From assembly GCF_029233945.1 (NCBI RefSeq), contig NZ_JARGOQ010000002.1, forward strand, positions 17,863 through 81,862: a stretch of 64,000 bases of DNA, written 5' to 3'. Within the stretch, counting starts at the first letter, position 1. Every line of letters starts with the position of its first letter. Source of the DNA: Sneathiella sp. (GTDB taxonomy: Bacteria; Pseudomonadota; Alphaproteobacteria; Sneathiellales; Sneathiellaceae). Below, in pieces: positions 9,500-18,497 of this stretch. The notes under the pieces were generated by a model that saw nothing but the letters and a program-made list of their open reading frames with translations, was not told the DNA's origin and did not search any database. The position numbers and the translations under genes are program-made.

Positions 9500-11047
9500 A
9501 TGGATGTTGGGCAGATAATAACGGCGACAGAGCCGAAAAACCGGGACAAGGATCCGTATCGGAACGAGGACGAGGATTTCGCAAGCTATGTGAATGAGAC
9601 GGCCCCGAAGAATGAGTCGCCTATTAAAGAGAAATCTGCGGGTCAGAACCGCGCCGAAGCGGAGGAACCCGTTGAGGCACAGAACACGGCACCCGAGCGT
9701 TCAGTCGAGAACAACAGCACGCCCAAGGAAGATGTGCCTGCCCCGGCCGCGACAGATAAAGCACCCACATCTGAAAAAGCAGCAAATATGCCGCCGGTCG
9801 ATAACTCTGCCTCAACGGCAGCCGCGCCGGCAACAGCGCTACCAGCAACACCGGTCACCGCTTCAAGCGCGACCGGAACCGAGGGAACTGCCGAGCAACC
9901 TTCAGCACCCGTACCCGCGGCCACTCCGGCGGCAACCCAAACTCCAATAGCCAACGGCTCAACGGAAAACCCATCAGCCGAGAAAAATGTAGCTGCAGAT
10001 ACGGGCAAGAAGCCAGAGCCAAACACCAACTCTACCAATATAAAGAATTCTGACGCCGCCTCAACGCAGGTCGCCTCACCGGTCGCTGCTGCGGCGCAGA
10101 CTGAAGTGAAAAAGCCTGCGGAGAAAAATACGGCGTCCGCATCTACCCAAACGGGGAATGAGAAAACTGTAACCGCACCTCCATCTGAGGCGAAGGCGAC
10201 GCCCCCTTCTTCGGAAGCGCTTGCCGCCGTGCGGGCTGAAGCCAATGCCAAAATGAGCGAAAAGGATGTCCTTTCGTCAAAAATTGCCGAGATGCTTCAA
10301 GACGGGAAGGGAAAAATCAGCCTGACCGCAGGCAAGCAGCAGCAGAGTTTCCAAACCGCGCTTGCCAGCAGCACCAATCTGGTCACCGCCAACATGATCA
10401 ATAATGCAGCCGCGAACCCGAGCGTGTTGCCCGGATCCGGCGGCGAGATGGATGGTACCGTTTCCCAAACGCCCCTGCCCATGACGGGGAATGCTCAAGC
10501 ATTGCCTTCGGATTCCGTGAACCAGACCATGCCGACCGCCTCGACCGGCAGTGTGCAAGGCGTTGAAGCAACCGCAACAAATAATGCCAGTCAAGCATCT
10601 AATGCTGCCCGTGCAGCAGCCCACATGCCAGTAGCCGAGCAGGTTTCGACGCAAATCAGTACCGCCATCAAGGAGGGTCAGGATCGAATCAAGATCAGCC
10701 TACATCCGTCGGAACTCGGTCGGGTCGAGGTAAAACTCGATATCGGACATGATGGACGCGTCCTTGCCGTCGTTTCCGTTGACAAGCAGGAAACCCTTGA
10801 TCTTCTGCAGCGGGACGCCCGCAGCCTGGAACGCGCTTTGCAGGACGCCGGGTTTGATACCGGCTCCAACAGCCTGAACTTCGGTCTCAGCCAGAATGGG
10901 CAGGATAGTCAGGGCGAGGATTTGAATTTCGCAAATATGAATATTCCGATGGAAGACGCGGGAAACGATGATGGTTTGTCCAATCTCCCCCTTCAGACAA
11001 AGGCCGGGGCGCCGATGAGTGATGGCGGCCTCGATATCCAGGTTTAG
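9500..11047 (+). CDS. fliK: flagellar hook-length control protein FliK
   Basis: Low-complexity Ala/Thr/Pro N-terminal half; C-term DRIKISLHPSELGRVEVKLDIGHDGRVLAVVSVDKQETLDLLQRDARSLERALQDAGF; ATG at 9500 preceded by GAGAG (ORF track starts at TTG 9482). Confidence 0.9.
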   Translation: MDVGQIITATEPKNRDKDPYRNEDEDFASYVNETAPKNESPIKEKSAGQNRAEAEEPVEAQNTAPERSVENNSTPKEDVPAPAATDKAPTSEKAANMPPVDNSASTAAAPATALPATPVTASSATGTEGTAEQPSAPVPAATPAATQTPIANGSTENPSAEKNVAADTGKKPEPNTNSTNIKNSDAASTQVASPVAAAAQTEVKKPAEKNTASASTQTGNEKTVTAPPSEAKATPPSSEALAAVRAEANAKMSEKDVLSSKIAEMLQDGKGKISLTAGKQQQSFQTALASSTNLVTANMINNAAANPSVLPGSGGEMDGTVSQTPLPMTGNAQALPSDSVNQTMPTASTGSVQGVEATATNNASQASNAARAAAHMPVAEQVSTQISTAIKEGQDRIKISLHPSELGRVEVKLDIGHDGRVLAVVSVDKQETLDLLQRDARSLERALQDAGFDTGSNSLNFGLSQNGQDSQGEDLNFANMNIPMEDAGNDDGLSNLPLQTKAGAPMSDGGLDIQV

Positions 11048-11091
11048 ATAATTGACCAAATGAATTGATTTCAAAAAGTGAGTATTGAACA

Positions 11092-11784
11092 ATGCCGGAA
11101 GTAACCTCCACATCCCAAACGCAGAGCAGCGCCGCACAAACGGCGCAGACAACTCTGGCCAGCAATTTTGATGATTTTCTGACATTGCTGACAACGCAGT
11201 TGACCAATCAGGATCCGCTGAACCCGACGGATTCCACAGAGTTTACCAATCAGCTAGTCAATTTCACGAATGTCGAACAATCGATCGCGACGAACCAGAA
11301 CCTCGAAGCACTGGTTCAGTTGGAGCAGATGTCGCAACAGAACATGCTGGGCGCAACGATGATCAATTATCTCGGCAAGTCCATCGGCACAAATCTCAAT
11401 GTGTCCGCATTGAACGATGGCAATGCAGCCTGGAATATTGACCTTGGAAGCAGTGCCGCAACCGTGAAATACGATATTTACAACCAGAAGGGCGACATTG
11501 TGTTCTCCGAAACCGCAGAAGGCGTGGCGGCCGGTGAGCAGCAATATAGCTGGGACGGCACAACCAAAAGCGGAGCCGCTGCCGAAGATGGCGCCTATTA
11601 TCTTGTCGTTACAGGCGAAACCGCAGGCGGCAGCGCCGTTGATGTCGGCTACAGTTTTGAGGGCATCGCCACAAGCGTTGAAACCGTCAACGGAGAACCC
11701 GTCATGATGGTCGGCGACGTTCCAATCGGCCTAGGCTACATCACTTCCGTCACTCAACCAACAACGACTGATCCGTCCGCTTAA
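11092..11784 (+). CDS. flgD: flagellar hook assembly protein FlgD
   Basis: FLTLLTTQLTNQDPLNPTDSTEFTNQLVNFTNVEQSIATNQNLEALV; FlgD Ig-like C-terminal region. Confidence 0.93.
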   Translation: MPEVTSTSQTQSSAAQTAQTTLASNFDDFLTLLTTQLTNQDPLNPTDSTEFTNQLVNFTNVEQSIATNQNLEALVQLEQMSQQNMLGATMINYLGKSIGTNLNVSALNDGNAAWNIDLGSSAATVKYDIYNQKGDIVFSETAEGVAAGEQQYSWDGTTKSGAAAEDGAYYLVVTGETAGGSAVDVGYSFEGIATSVETVNGEPVMMVGDVPIGLGYITSVTQPTTTDPSA

Positions 11785-11846
11785 TCGCGGCTAACCAAGA
11801 CGCCTTCGCCATTCATTAGGTGGGCGGTTAAATTAGGAGAGAAAAA

Positions 11847-13169
11847 ATGAGTTTAACAGCAGCAATGTTTTCCGGTGTTTCGGGATTGGCCGCGCAATCA
11901 ACGGCGATGGCAATGATCTCAGACAATATTTCCAATACGAATACGGTCGGCTATAAAGGCAGCAATGCTATCTTTTCAACTTTGGTGACCGAAAGCGCGA
12001 CTGACACCTCCTATTCCGCTGGTGGTGTGTTAGTACATCCGCGCGCACAGGTTGATCAACAAGGCCTAATTACCGCCTCGGATTCCGTTACGCATATGGC
12101 AGTGGCCGGAGATGGTTTCTTTGTCGTTAATACTCTTGCCAATCCAACCGGATCGGAAGGCAATTATATCTATACCCGGGCGGGTACGTTTGAGCCCGAC
12201 TCTTCAGGATTGCTCCGTAACGCTCAAGGGTATTATCTGCAGGGTTGGGAAATCGATAATGACGGCAATATTCCAACTAACCAGTCTGATCTGGCCGCTC
12301 TCACCCCGGTCAATATTACGGGCCTTACAGGGAACGCCGAAGCAACAACGGTAATAAACCTTAAAGCCAATCTCTCTTCTGACCAGGCCACTTTTGGCGC
12401 CGGTTATGTTGCAGGGGATATGGCAGCGGGCACAACAACGCCTCATTTTGCAAGATCCTTCCAGGTTTATGACAGCATGGGCTCTGCTCATGGCATCACG
12501 TTCAACTTCCTCAGGACAGGAACCGGCGTTACACCAAACGAGTGGACGGTTGAGATAACAGCAGACATCGACGAAGACGGTACAGAAGATGTCCTCGCGT
12601 CACAAATTGCGGCCTTCAATTCGGATGGTACGTTGGATCTGGGCGCAACAACTCTCACCAACACAATTACTATTCCTTGGGCCGCGAGCCTGGGCATCGA
12701 CACACCGCAGGACATTACCCTGAATTTCGGCTCAGATGCATTGTCGGACGGCTTCACCCAATCGGCCTCAAACTCTGAGCTTGTTTCCTCGGAAGTAAAT
12801 GGGGCGGTATTCGGCGCCTTTGATTCAGTCTTCATTAATGAAGAAGGCGTAGTGATTGCCAAGTTCGATAACGGGACATCGAAGGAGATCTACAAAATTC
12901 CGGTGGCAACCTTTGCTAACCCGAATGGTCTTCGAAATCGCGACGGCAACTCCTACGATGAAACACCTGATTCAGGCACCTTCACTTTGCGAGAAGCTAC
13001 CTTCGGGGGCGCCGGTAGAATTATTTCGTCTGCAACGGAAGCCTCAACCGTCGATATCGCATCGGAATTCACGCGCATGATTATTACGCAGCGTTCCTAT
13101 TCGGCCGCGGGTAAAATCATCACAACCGCAGATGAAATGCTGGAAGAGCTGATCCGCCTGAAAAGGTAG
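11847..13169 (+). CDS. flgE: flagellar hook protein FlgE
   Basis: MSLTAAMFSGVSGLAAQSTAMAMISDNISNTNTVGYKGSNAIFSTLV; C-term EFTRMIITQRSYSAAGKIITTADEMLEELIRLKR. Confidence 0.95.
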   Translation: MSLTAAMFSGVSGLAAQSTAMAMISDNISNTNTVGYKGSNAIFSTLVTESATDTSYSAGGVLVHPRAQVDQQGLITASDSVTHMAVAGDGFFVVNTLANPTGSEGNYIYTRAGTFEPDSSGLLRNAQGYYLQGWEIDNDGNIPTNQSDLAALTPVNITGLTGNAEATTVINLKANLSSDQATFGAGYVAGDMAAGTTTPHFARSFQVYDSMGSAHGITFNFLRTGTGVTPNEWTVEITADIDEDGTEDVLASQIAAFNSDGTLDLGATTLTNTITIPWAASLGIDTPQDITLNFGSDALSDGFTQSASNSELVSSEVNGAVFGAFDSVFINEEGVVIAKFDNGTSKEIYKIPVATFANPNGLRNRDGNSYDETPDSGTFTLREATFGGAGRIISSATEASTVDIASEFTRMIITQRSYSAAGKIITTADEMLEELIRLKR

Positions 13170-13192
13170 TTTTTAAGGCCCTAAAATCGACG

Positions 13193-13229
13193 TCTTCATG
13201 GCAGAAATCTCCTGTTTCCGCCATGAAGA
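13193..13229. terminator. hairpin downstream of flgE
   Basis: TCTTCATGGC...GCCATGAAGA arms with extended GAAA/TTTC pairing; no strong T-tract, so terminator function uncertain. Confidence 0.45.
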
Positions 13230-13247
13230 TAAAATTAACCAACCTCA

Positions 13248-13262
13248 TTAGCTGTTTGTTAA
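13248..13262. promoter_or_regulatory. candidate CtrA-box variant upstream of sciP
   Basis: TTAG-CTGTTTG-TTAA (one mismatch to TTAA-N7-TTAA). Confidence 0.35.
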
Positions 13263-13319
13263 ATCGATAGGCATATGATCTTAGTTCAAGGCTAAATGTA
13301 AGTATGAGGTAGAGTACAG

Positions 13320-13619
13320 ATGCAGTCGCAAATAGACCGCAAAGTAAATCGGATTATTGGACTGGATGGTCAGCCCATGACGATCCATGATCTGCCGCCG
13401 AAAGATACCAAGAGATGGGTCATCCGGCGGAAAGCTGAAGTGGTCGCCGCCGTTCGCGGTGGGCTGATCAGCCTGGATGATGCATGCCGACGCTATACGC
13501 TTTCTGTCGAGGAATTTCTGTCTTGGCAAAAAGCGATCGATAAACATGGCCTGCCGGGACTTCGAACAACCCGGATCCAGGAATATCGTCCAAATGATCC
13601 AACATATAATAATGACTAG
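13320..13619 (+). CDS. sciP: CtrA inhibitor SciP (DUF1153 family)
   Basis: GLDGQPMTIHDLPPKDTKRWVIRRKAEVVAAVRGGLISLDDACRRYTLSVEEFLSWQKAID, hallmark SciP sequence. Confidence 0.93.
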   Translation: MQSQIDRKVNRIIGLDGQPMTIHDLPPKDTKRWVIRRKAEVVAAVRGGLISLDDACRRYTLSVEEFLSWQKAIDKHGLPGLRTTRIQEYRPNDPTYNND

Positions 13620-13646
13620 TTAATTTACTTGTTATTCACTTTTCAG

Positions 13647-13674
13647 AAAGCCCGGCCAAAACGCCGGGCTTTTA
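13647..13674 (+). terminator. Rho-independent terminator after sciP
   Basis: AAAGCCCGGC-CAAAAC-GCCGGGCTTTTATTTT. Confidence 0.85.
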
Positions 13675-13763
13675 TTTTCTCCCAACGCACTCCTCATCCA
13701 GGGCCCATTGCTCTGGCAAATAAATCACCCGGAAAATCTGATAGGCAAAATATTCCGCTCACC

Positions 13764-13777
13764 CGGCAAATTTTGCC
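13764..13777. promoter_or_regulatory. palindromic element upstream of fliF, candidate FlbD (ftr-like) site
   Basis: CGGCAAATTTTGCC (GGCAAA-T-TTTGCC); additional GGCAAA copies at 13715 and 13744. Confidence 0.4.
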
Positions 13778-13782
13778 TGCCG

Positions 13783-13797
13783 TTAACCAGTTGTTTA
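13783..13797 (+). promoter_or_regulatory. candidate CtrA-box variant upstream of fliF
   Basis: TTAA-CCAGTTG-TTTA (one mismatch). Confidence 0.35.
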
Positions 13798-13848
13798 TTT
13801 CCTCATCGTATCGTTCGTGAAGTGGAATAAATTTTACCGGTATTTTAT

Positions 13849-15552
13849 TTGAGTGGGGGCATCAACGTGAACGGAATAAGCCAGCTTCTGCAGAGTCTGG
13901 GAGCAGTTAGAGTGATTATCCTCGGTGGGGTCGCCGTCGGATTGATTGCTTTAATCATGTTAATGGCGACGCGGATCAGCAGCCCGGATTTTGCTCTGCT
14001 GTATGGCGGACTGGAACCGTCCGACTCTGCAGCCATCGTATCCAAGCTCGAAGCTGAGAACATCCCGTTTCAGATCGCTGGCAATGGCCGTGATGTCCTT
14101 GTTCCCAGCGATCAGGTCGCCTTGATACGCCTCAAAATGGCCGAGGCGGGCCTGCCCAATGGCGGTTCCGTTGGCTATGAAATTTTTGACAATTCCGACA
14201 CCTTTGGCACGACCAGCTTTGTTCAGAACGTAAATTTTGTTCGTGCCCTTGAGGGTGAACTCGCCCGCACCATCCGTGCCTTGAATAATGTTTCCGCCGC
14301 ACGTGTCCATCTCGTACTGCCGAAGCGGGAAGTGTTCAGCCGCGACAAGCGAGAGGCCAGCGCCTCTATTGTCCTGAAGCTTAACGGACGGGGGCGGCTG
14401 ACGGACGATCAGATCGCGGCCATTCAGCATATGACGGCATCTGCAGTCCCATCCCTGTCGCCATCACATATTTCCATCGTCGATGAAAATGGCAATCTGC
14501 TTGCGCGGGGCGACGGCAAAGAAACGCAAGGTTCCGGCATCAGTTCACAGAGCGACTTCAAGCGCATCGCTTATGAAAGCCACCTGAAAGAACAGATTGA
14601 GCAGCTTTTGGAAAAGTCATTGGGGCCGGGCAACATCAGAGCCGAGGTCAGCGCCGTTATGGATTTTGACCAGCGCACCATCCAATCGGAAACCTACGAT
14701 CCGGATAGCCAGGTTGTGCGCTCCTCTCAACTGGTTGAGGAAAACAGTTCGTCAAATGAAGGTCTCTCCAACGATCCCGCCGTATCTGTTGCCAATAACC
14801 TGCCCGAAGCGGGTGCGGATACCGGGGGTGGATCAAATTCCAAGGATGCAGCGTCCCGGACGGAAGAAACAGTCAATTACGAAATTTCCAAGACCATTAC
14901 CACGGAAGTGCGCGAATCCGGGCCGGTTCGCCGCCTGACTGTCGCCGTTCTCGTCAACGGTCGTTCTGAAGTTGCCCCGGACGGTACCCGCTCTTATGAA
15001 GCGTTGAGCGAGGATGCACTTTCACAGGTGAGCCGTCTGGTTAAGTCAGCTATCGGCTATAACGAGGAACGCGGCGATGTCGTCGAAGTAGTCAATATGC
15101 CCTTCGCGGAGGTTATCGAAAAATTTTCGGATGAAGAAATTGTCACCGATGAAATTTTCATGGGCCTGACGAAGGCCGACCTATTCAAAATGGGCGAAAT
15201 GGGCGTTCTGGTTATCGTCGCAATCCTCGCGCTGCTGCTTGTTGTCCGGCCCCTTCTTAATCGCGCGCTGGCCACCAGCGCCGCAACACCGGCTCTTGCC
15301 GGACCTGGTGGTGCCGCAATCGCAGGCGCACTGCCCGGAGGCGGCTCCATGCCGGCAATTGCCGGCAGTCAGGGGCAGTCCGGAAGTGTGCAGCAATCTG
15401 AGACTCTGAATGAAATCGAAAGCATGATCGATATTGATAAAGTTGACGGACAGGTCAAGACCTCGGCGCTCAACAAGGTAAGCGAAATCGTTGACAAGCA
15501 TCCAGACGAAGCGATCTCCATCCTTCGCAGCTGGCTCTATCACGACGCATAA
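13849..15552 (+). CDS. fliF: flagellar MS-ring protein FliF (start uncertain: TTG 13849 or GTG 13867)
   Basis: FALLYGGLEPSDSAAIVSKLEAENIPFQIAGNGRDVLVPSDQVALIRLKMAEAGLPNGGSVGYEIFD; two TM segments. Confidence 0.95.
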   Translation: MSGGINVNGISQLLQSLGAVRVIILGGVAVGLIALIMLMATRISSPDFALLYGGLEPSDSAAIVSKLEAENIPFQIAGNGRDVLVPSDQVALIRLKMAEAGLPNGGSVGYEIFDNSDTFGTTSFVQNVNFVRALEGELARTIRALNNVSAARVHLVLPKREVFSRDKREASASIVLKLNGRGRLTDDQIAAIQHMTASAVPSLSPSHISIVDENGNLLARGDGKETQGSGISSQSDFKRIAYESHLKEQIEQLLEKSLGPGNIRAEVSAVMDFDQRTIQSETYDPDSQVVRSSQLVEENSSSNEGLSNDPAVSVANNLPEAGADTGGGSNSKDAASRTEETVNYEISKTITTEVRESGPVRRLTVAVLVNGRSEVAPDGTRSYEALSEDALSQVSRLVKSAIGYNEERGDVVEVVNMPFAEVIEKFSDEEIVTDEIFMGLTKADLFKMGEMGVLVIVAILALLLVVRPLLNRALATSAATPALAGPGGAAIAGALPGGGSMPAIAGSQGQSGSVQQSETLNEIESMIDIDKVDGQVKTSALNKVSEIVDKHPDEAISILRSWLYHDA

Positions 15553-15567
15553 GGGAACGTCTTTTTT

Positions 15568-16581
15568 ATGGTTGCAACTGATACAAAATATCTGAACGGG
15601 CCCGATAAGGCGGCCATCATGATGCTCGCCCTCGGAGACGAACACACAAAGGACTTATGGTCGCGCCTTGATGAGGAAGAAATCAAGGAAATATCGCAGG
15701 CAATGTCCAATCTCGGATCTGTTTCCTCGGAAGCGATGGAGGCGTTATTCGTCGAGTTTGCGAGCAAGATCTCGTCTACTGGAAATATCGTCGGCAGCTA
15801 CGAAGCAACGGAGCGGCTGCTCATGAAAGCACTCTCGGGCGACAAGGTCGAGGGGATCATGGAGGAAATTCGCGGCCCCGCAGGCCGTACCATGTGGGAC
15901 AAGCTGGCCAATGTGAACGAACAGGTTCTGGCCAACTATCTGAAAAACGAATATCCGCAGACCGTGGCCGTCGTCATGAGCAAAATCAACCCTGGCCATG
16001 CGGCGAAGGTCCTTTCCACTCTGCCCGAAGATTTCTCTCTCGAAGTTGTCAACCGGATGCTGCAAATGGAATCCGTGCAGAAAGAGGTTCTCGATAAAAT
16101 TGAGGACACCTTGCGCAGCGAATTCATGAGCAATCTCGCAAAAACCAACAAGCGGGACAGCCATGAGATGATGGCGGAGATCTTCAACAATTTCGATCGC
16201 AATACGGAAGGCCGCTTTATTTCCGCTTTGGAAGAGCGCAACCGGGATTCAGCCGAAAAAATCAAGGCGCTGATGTTCACCTTTGAAGATCTGCTCAAGC
16301 TTGACCCCGCAGGCGTTCAGACACTGCTCCGGAATGTTGACAAGGAACGTCTTGGCATCTGCCTGAAGGGCGCATCGGAAAGCCTGCGTGATCTTTTCTT
16401 TACCAACATGTCGGAACGGGCCGCCAAAATTCTCCGCGAGGACATGGAGGCAATGGGCCCTGTTCGCCTGAAAGACGTTGATGAAGCACAGATGGAAATT
16501 GTCAACATCGCAAAAGAACTGGCGGATAGTGGCGAGATTATGCTGGCCGATAGCGGCGGCGATGACGAGTTGATTTACTAG
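15568..16581 (+). CDS. fliG: flagellar motor switch protein FliG
   Basis: [91 protein letters not shown]. Confidence 0.96.
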   Translation: MVATDTKYLNGPDKAAIMMLALGDEHTKDLWSRLDEEEIKEISQAMSNLGSVSSEAMEALFVEFASKISSTGNIVGSYEATERLLMKALSGDKVEGIMEEIRGPAGRTMWDKLANVNEQVLANYLKNEYPQTVAVVMSKINPGHAAKVLSTLPEDFSLEVVNRMLQMESVQKEVLDKIEDTLRSEFMSNLAKTNKRDSHEMMAEIFNNFDRNTEGRFISALEERNRDSAEKIKALMFTFEDLLKLDPAGVQTLLRNVDKERLGICLKGASESLRDLFFTNMSERAAKILREDMEAMGPVRLKDVDEAQMEIVNIAKELADSGEIMLADSGGDDELIY

Positions 16582-16582
16582 G

Positions 16583-17281
16583 ATGCGATTAGACATGACT
16601 GCAACCAACAGATTTCTGTTCGACACCGATTTCGGCACGGATCCGTCCTCCCCGGAAGCTGCGCAAAAGCGTGTTAAGCGTGAAGAACCGATCTATACGG
16701 AGAGCGATGTCACCGCGCTGAAGGCAGAAGCCTTTGAGCAGGGTCTACGCGAAGGGAAAAGCCAATCCCATAAAGAGCTTGAGACAATCGTCGCTGAAGC
16801 AATGACAGCAATCAGCGCCCAGTTAGAACATTTCTTGTCCAGTCATGAGGCGAAAATGACTGTTCTCAAGCAAGAGTCAGCGAAACTGGCTCTTTCGATT
16901 GCATCAAAATTTGCCCCTGCGCTGATCGAGCTTGCACCTGAGACGGAGGTAAAGAAGCTGATCGAGGATTGCCTTGTCGATCTTCATGACGAGCCAAGGA
17001 TCGTCATTCGTGCAAATGAAGAGGTTTGCGAGAATATTTCCGGAAAGATTGACGAAATCACAAACCGCTCTGCCTTTCAGGGGAATCTTATCCTTCTTCC
17101 TGACGAAACCAGACATGCCGGTGATTGCCGGGTTGAATGGGCCGACGGCGGAACAGAACGCCGCCTTGAGGATATTGAGGCGCGGCTCGAAGAAGTTATT
17201 AATCGCTTTATTCGCTCAACCGGCGAGACAGAGCAACAAACCCCGCAAGTTATGGATCAGCCGGTCGCTGAGCAATTTTAA
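16583..17281 (+). CDS. fliH: flagellar assembly protein FliH/FlbE-type
   Basis: Coiled-coil N-terminal region, C-term FliH-like, located between fliG and fliN. Confidence 0.8.
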   Translation: MRLDMTATNRFLFDTDFGTDPSSPEAAQKRVKREEPIYTESDVTALKAEAFEQGLREGKSQSHKELETIVAEAMTAISAQLEHFLSSHEAKMTVLKQESAKLALSIASKFAPALIELAPETEVKKLIEDCLVDLHDEPRIVIRANEEVCENISGKIDEITNRSAFQGNLILLPDETRHAGDCRVEWADGGTERRLEDIEARLEEVINRFIRSTGETEQQTPQVMDQPVAEQF

Positions 17282-17292
17282 GGAGTGAGACC

Positions 17293-17682
17293 GTGGCAGA
17301 AGATGAAGAACTCAACCTTGAGGACCTGAATAAGACACCGGCAACGGATACTGACGTTGCGGTCCAGGAAGAAGCCGCCGAAGGGATGGCTTTGGATGGC
17401 ACCGATGCGGAGGATGATACAGAGATTGCCCGCACGGCATCGGATCTGGAAGCCGTCTTCGACATTCCGGTGCATGTCACCGCAGTTCTTGGCAAGTCCC
17501 GCATGCGGGTGAGTCAGCTTCTCAAGCTCGGTCGTGGCGCCGTCATTGAACTGGACCGAAAAGTCGGTGAAGCAATCGACATTTATGTGAATAACCGTCT
17601 GGTCGCGCGCGGCGAAGTCGTTGTTGTTGAGGACCGTCTCGGTGTCACGATGACGGAAATCATCAAGGCCGATCGCCGCTAG
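17293..17682 (+). CDS. fliN: flagellar motor switch protein FliN (GTG start)
   Basis: IPVHVTAVLGKSRMRVSQLLKLGRGAVIELDRKVGEAIDIYVNNRLVARGEVVVVEDRLGVTMTEII. Confidence 0.95.
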   Translation: MAEDEELNLEDLNKTPATDTDVAVQEEAAEGMALDGTDAEDDTEIARTASDLEAVFDIPVHVTAVLGKSRMRVSQLLKLGRGAVIELDRKVGEAIDIYVNNRLVARGEVVVVEDRLGVTMTEIIKADRR

Positions 17683-17688
17683 TAAACA

Positions 17689-18477
17689 TTGGATAGTGCA
17701 GTGAACAAAATTGATTTAGCAACGGTTCTGGGTCTGTTTGGCAGCTTTACGCTGGTGACGGGCGCTGTCCTGCTTGGCGGGTCGATTGGCTCTTTCTTCA
17801 ATCTGCCATCCGTATTGCTGGTGCTTGGGGGAACTTTCCTCGTCACGACAATCAGCTTTTCTTTAACCGATATTATCCGTGCCCAGAGATTAGTCCTGAA
17901 TACGCTGTTTACGCGCAATGTGACGCCCGATCTTGCGGCCTACTCCATGCTCGATCTCGCGGATAAATGCCGCGGCAAGGGTGTCCTGCACCTGCAGAAC
18001 TACATGCAGTCACTTGATGAGGAAAGCTTTCAGCGTAAATCCCTGCAACTCGTCGTCGATGGCCTGCCCGTCGAAGAGGTCAATCGCATTCTGCAAAATG
18101 ACCTGAATGGCATGATTGCCCGGCACAATGCCTGCTCCAGCGTGCTGCGGAAAGCCGCTGAAGTTGCCCCGGCCATGGGTCTGATCGGCACGCTTGTCGG
18201 CCTCGTGCAAATGCTCGGAAATCTGAATGATCCATCCAGTATCGGTCCGGCCATGGCCGTTGCCCTACTTACCACGTTCTACGGTGCCATTCTTGCCAAT
18301 ATGTTCTTTAACCCGCTGGCCTCCAAACTGGAGCGTAATTCGGCGGAGGAAGTTATTCTAAACCGGGTGTTCATGCTCGGCGCCACGTCTATCGGACGGC
18401 AGGAAAACCCCCGCCGCCTTGAAATGTTGTTAAACACCCTGCTGCCGCCCGCAAATCGCGTGCAGTACTATAGTTGA
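17689..18477 (+). CDS. motA: MotA/PomA-type flagellar stator subunit (TTG start, or GTG 17701)
   Basis: SIGSFFNLPSVLLVLGGTFLVTTISF; APAMGLIGTLVGLVQMLGNLNDPSSIGPAMAVALLTTFYGAILANMFFNPLASKL. Confidence 0.88.
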   Translation: MDSAVNKIDLATVLGLFGSFTLVTGAVLLGGSIGSFFNLPSVLLVLGGTFLVTTISFSLTDIIRAQRLVLNTLFTRNVTPDLAAYSMLDLADKCRGKGVLHLQNYMQSLDEESFQRKSLQLVVDGLPVEEVNRILQNDLNGMIARHNACSSVLRKAAEVAPAMGLIGTLVGLVQMLGNLNDPSSIGPAMAVALLTTFYGAILANMFFNPLASKLERNSAEEVILNRVFMLGATSIGRQENPRRLEMLLNTLLPPANRVQYYS

Positions 18478-18497
18478 GTCACTAGGAGAGTAAGTCG

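Noticed and set aside
13715-13780. TGGC/GGC motifs upstream of fliF as sigma-54 promoters
   Set aside because: GG-to-GC spacing does not fit the -24/-12 geometry; better read as binding-site repeats
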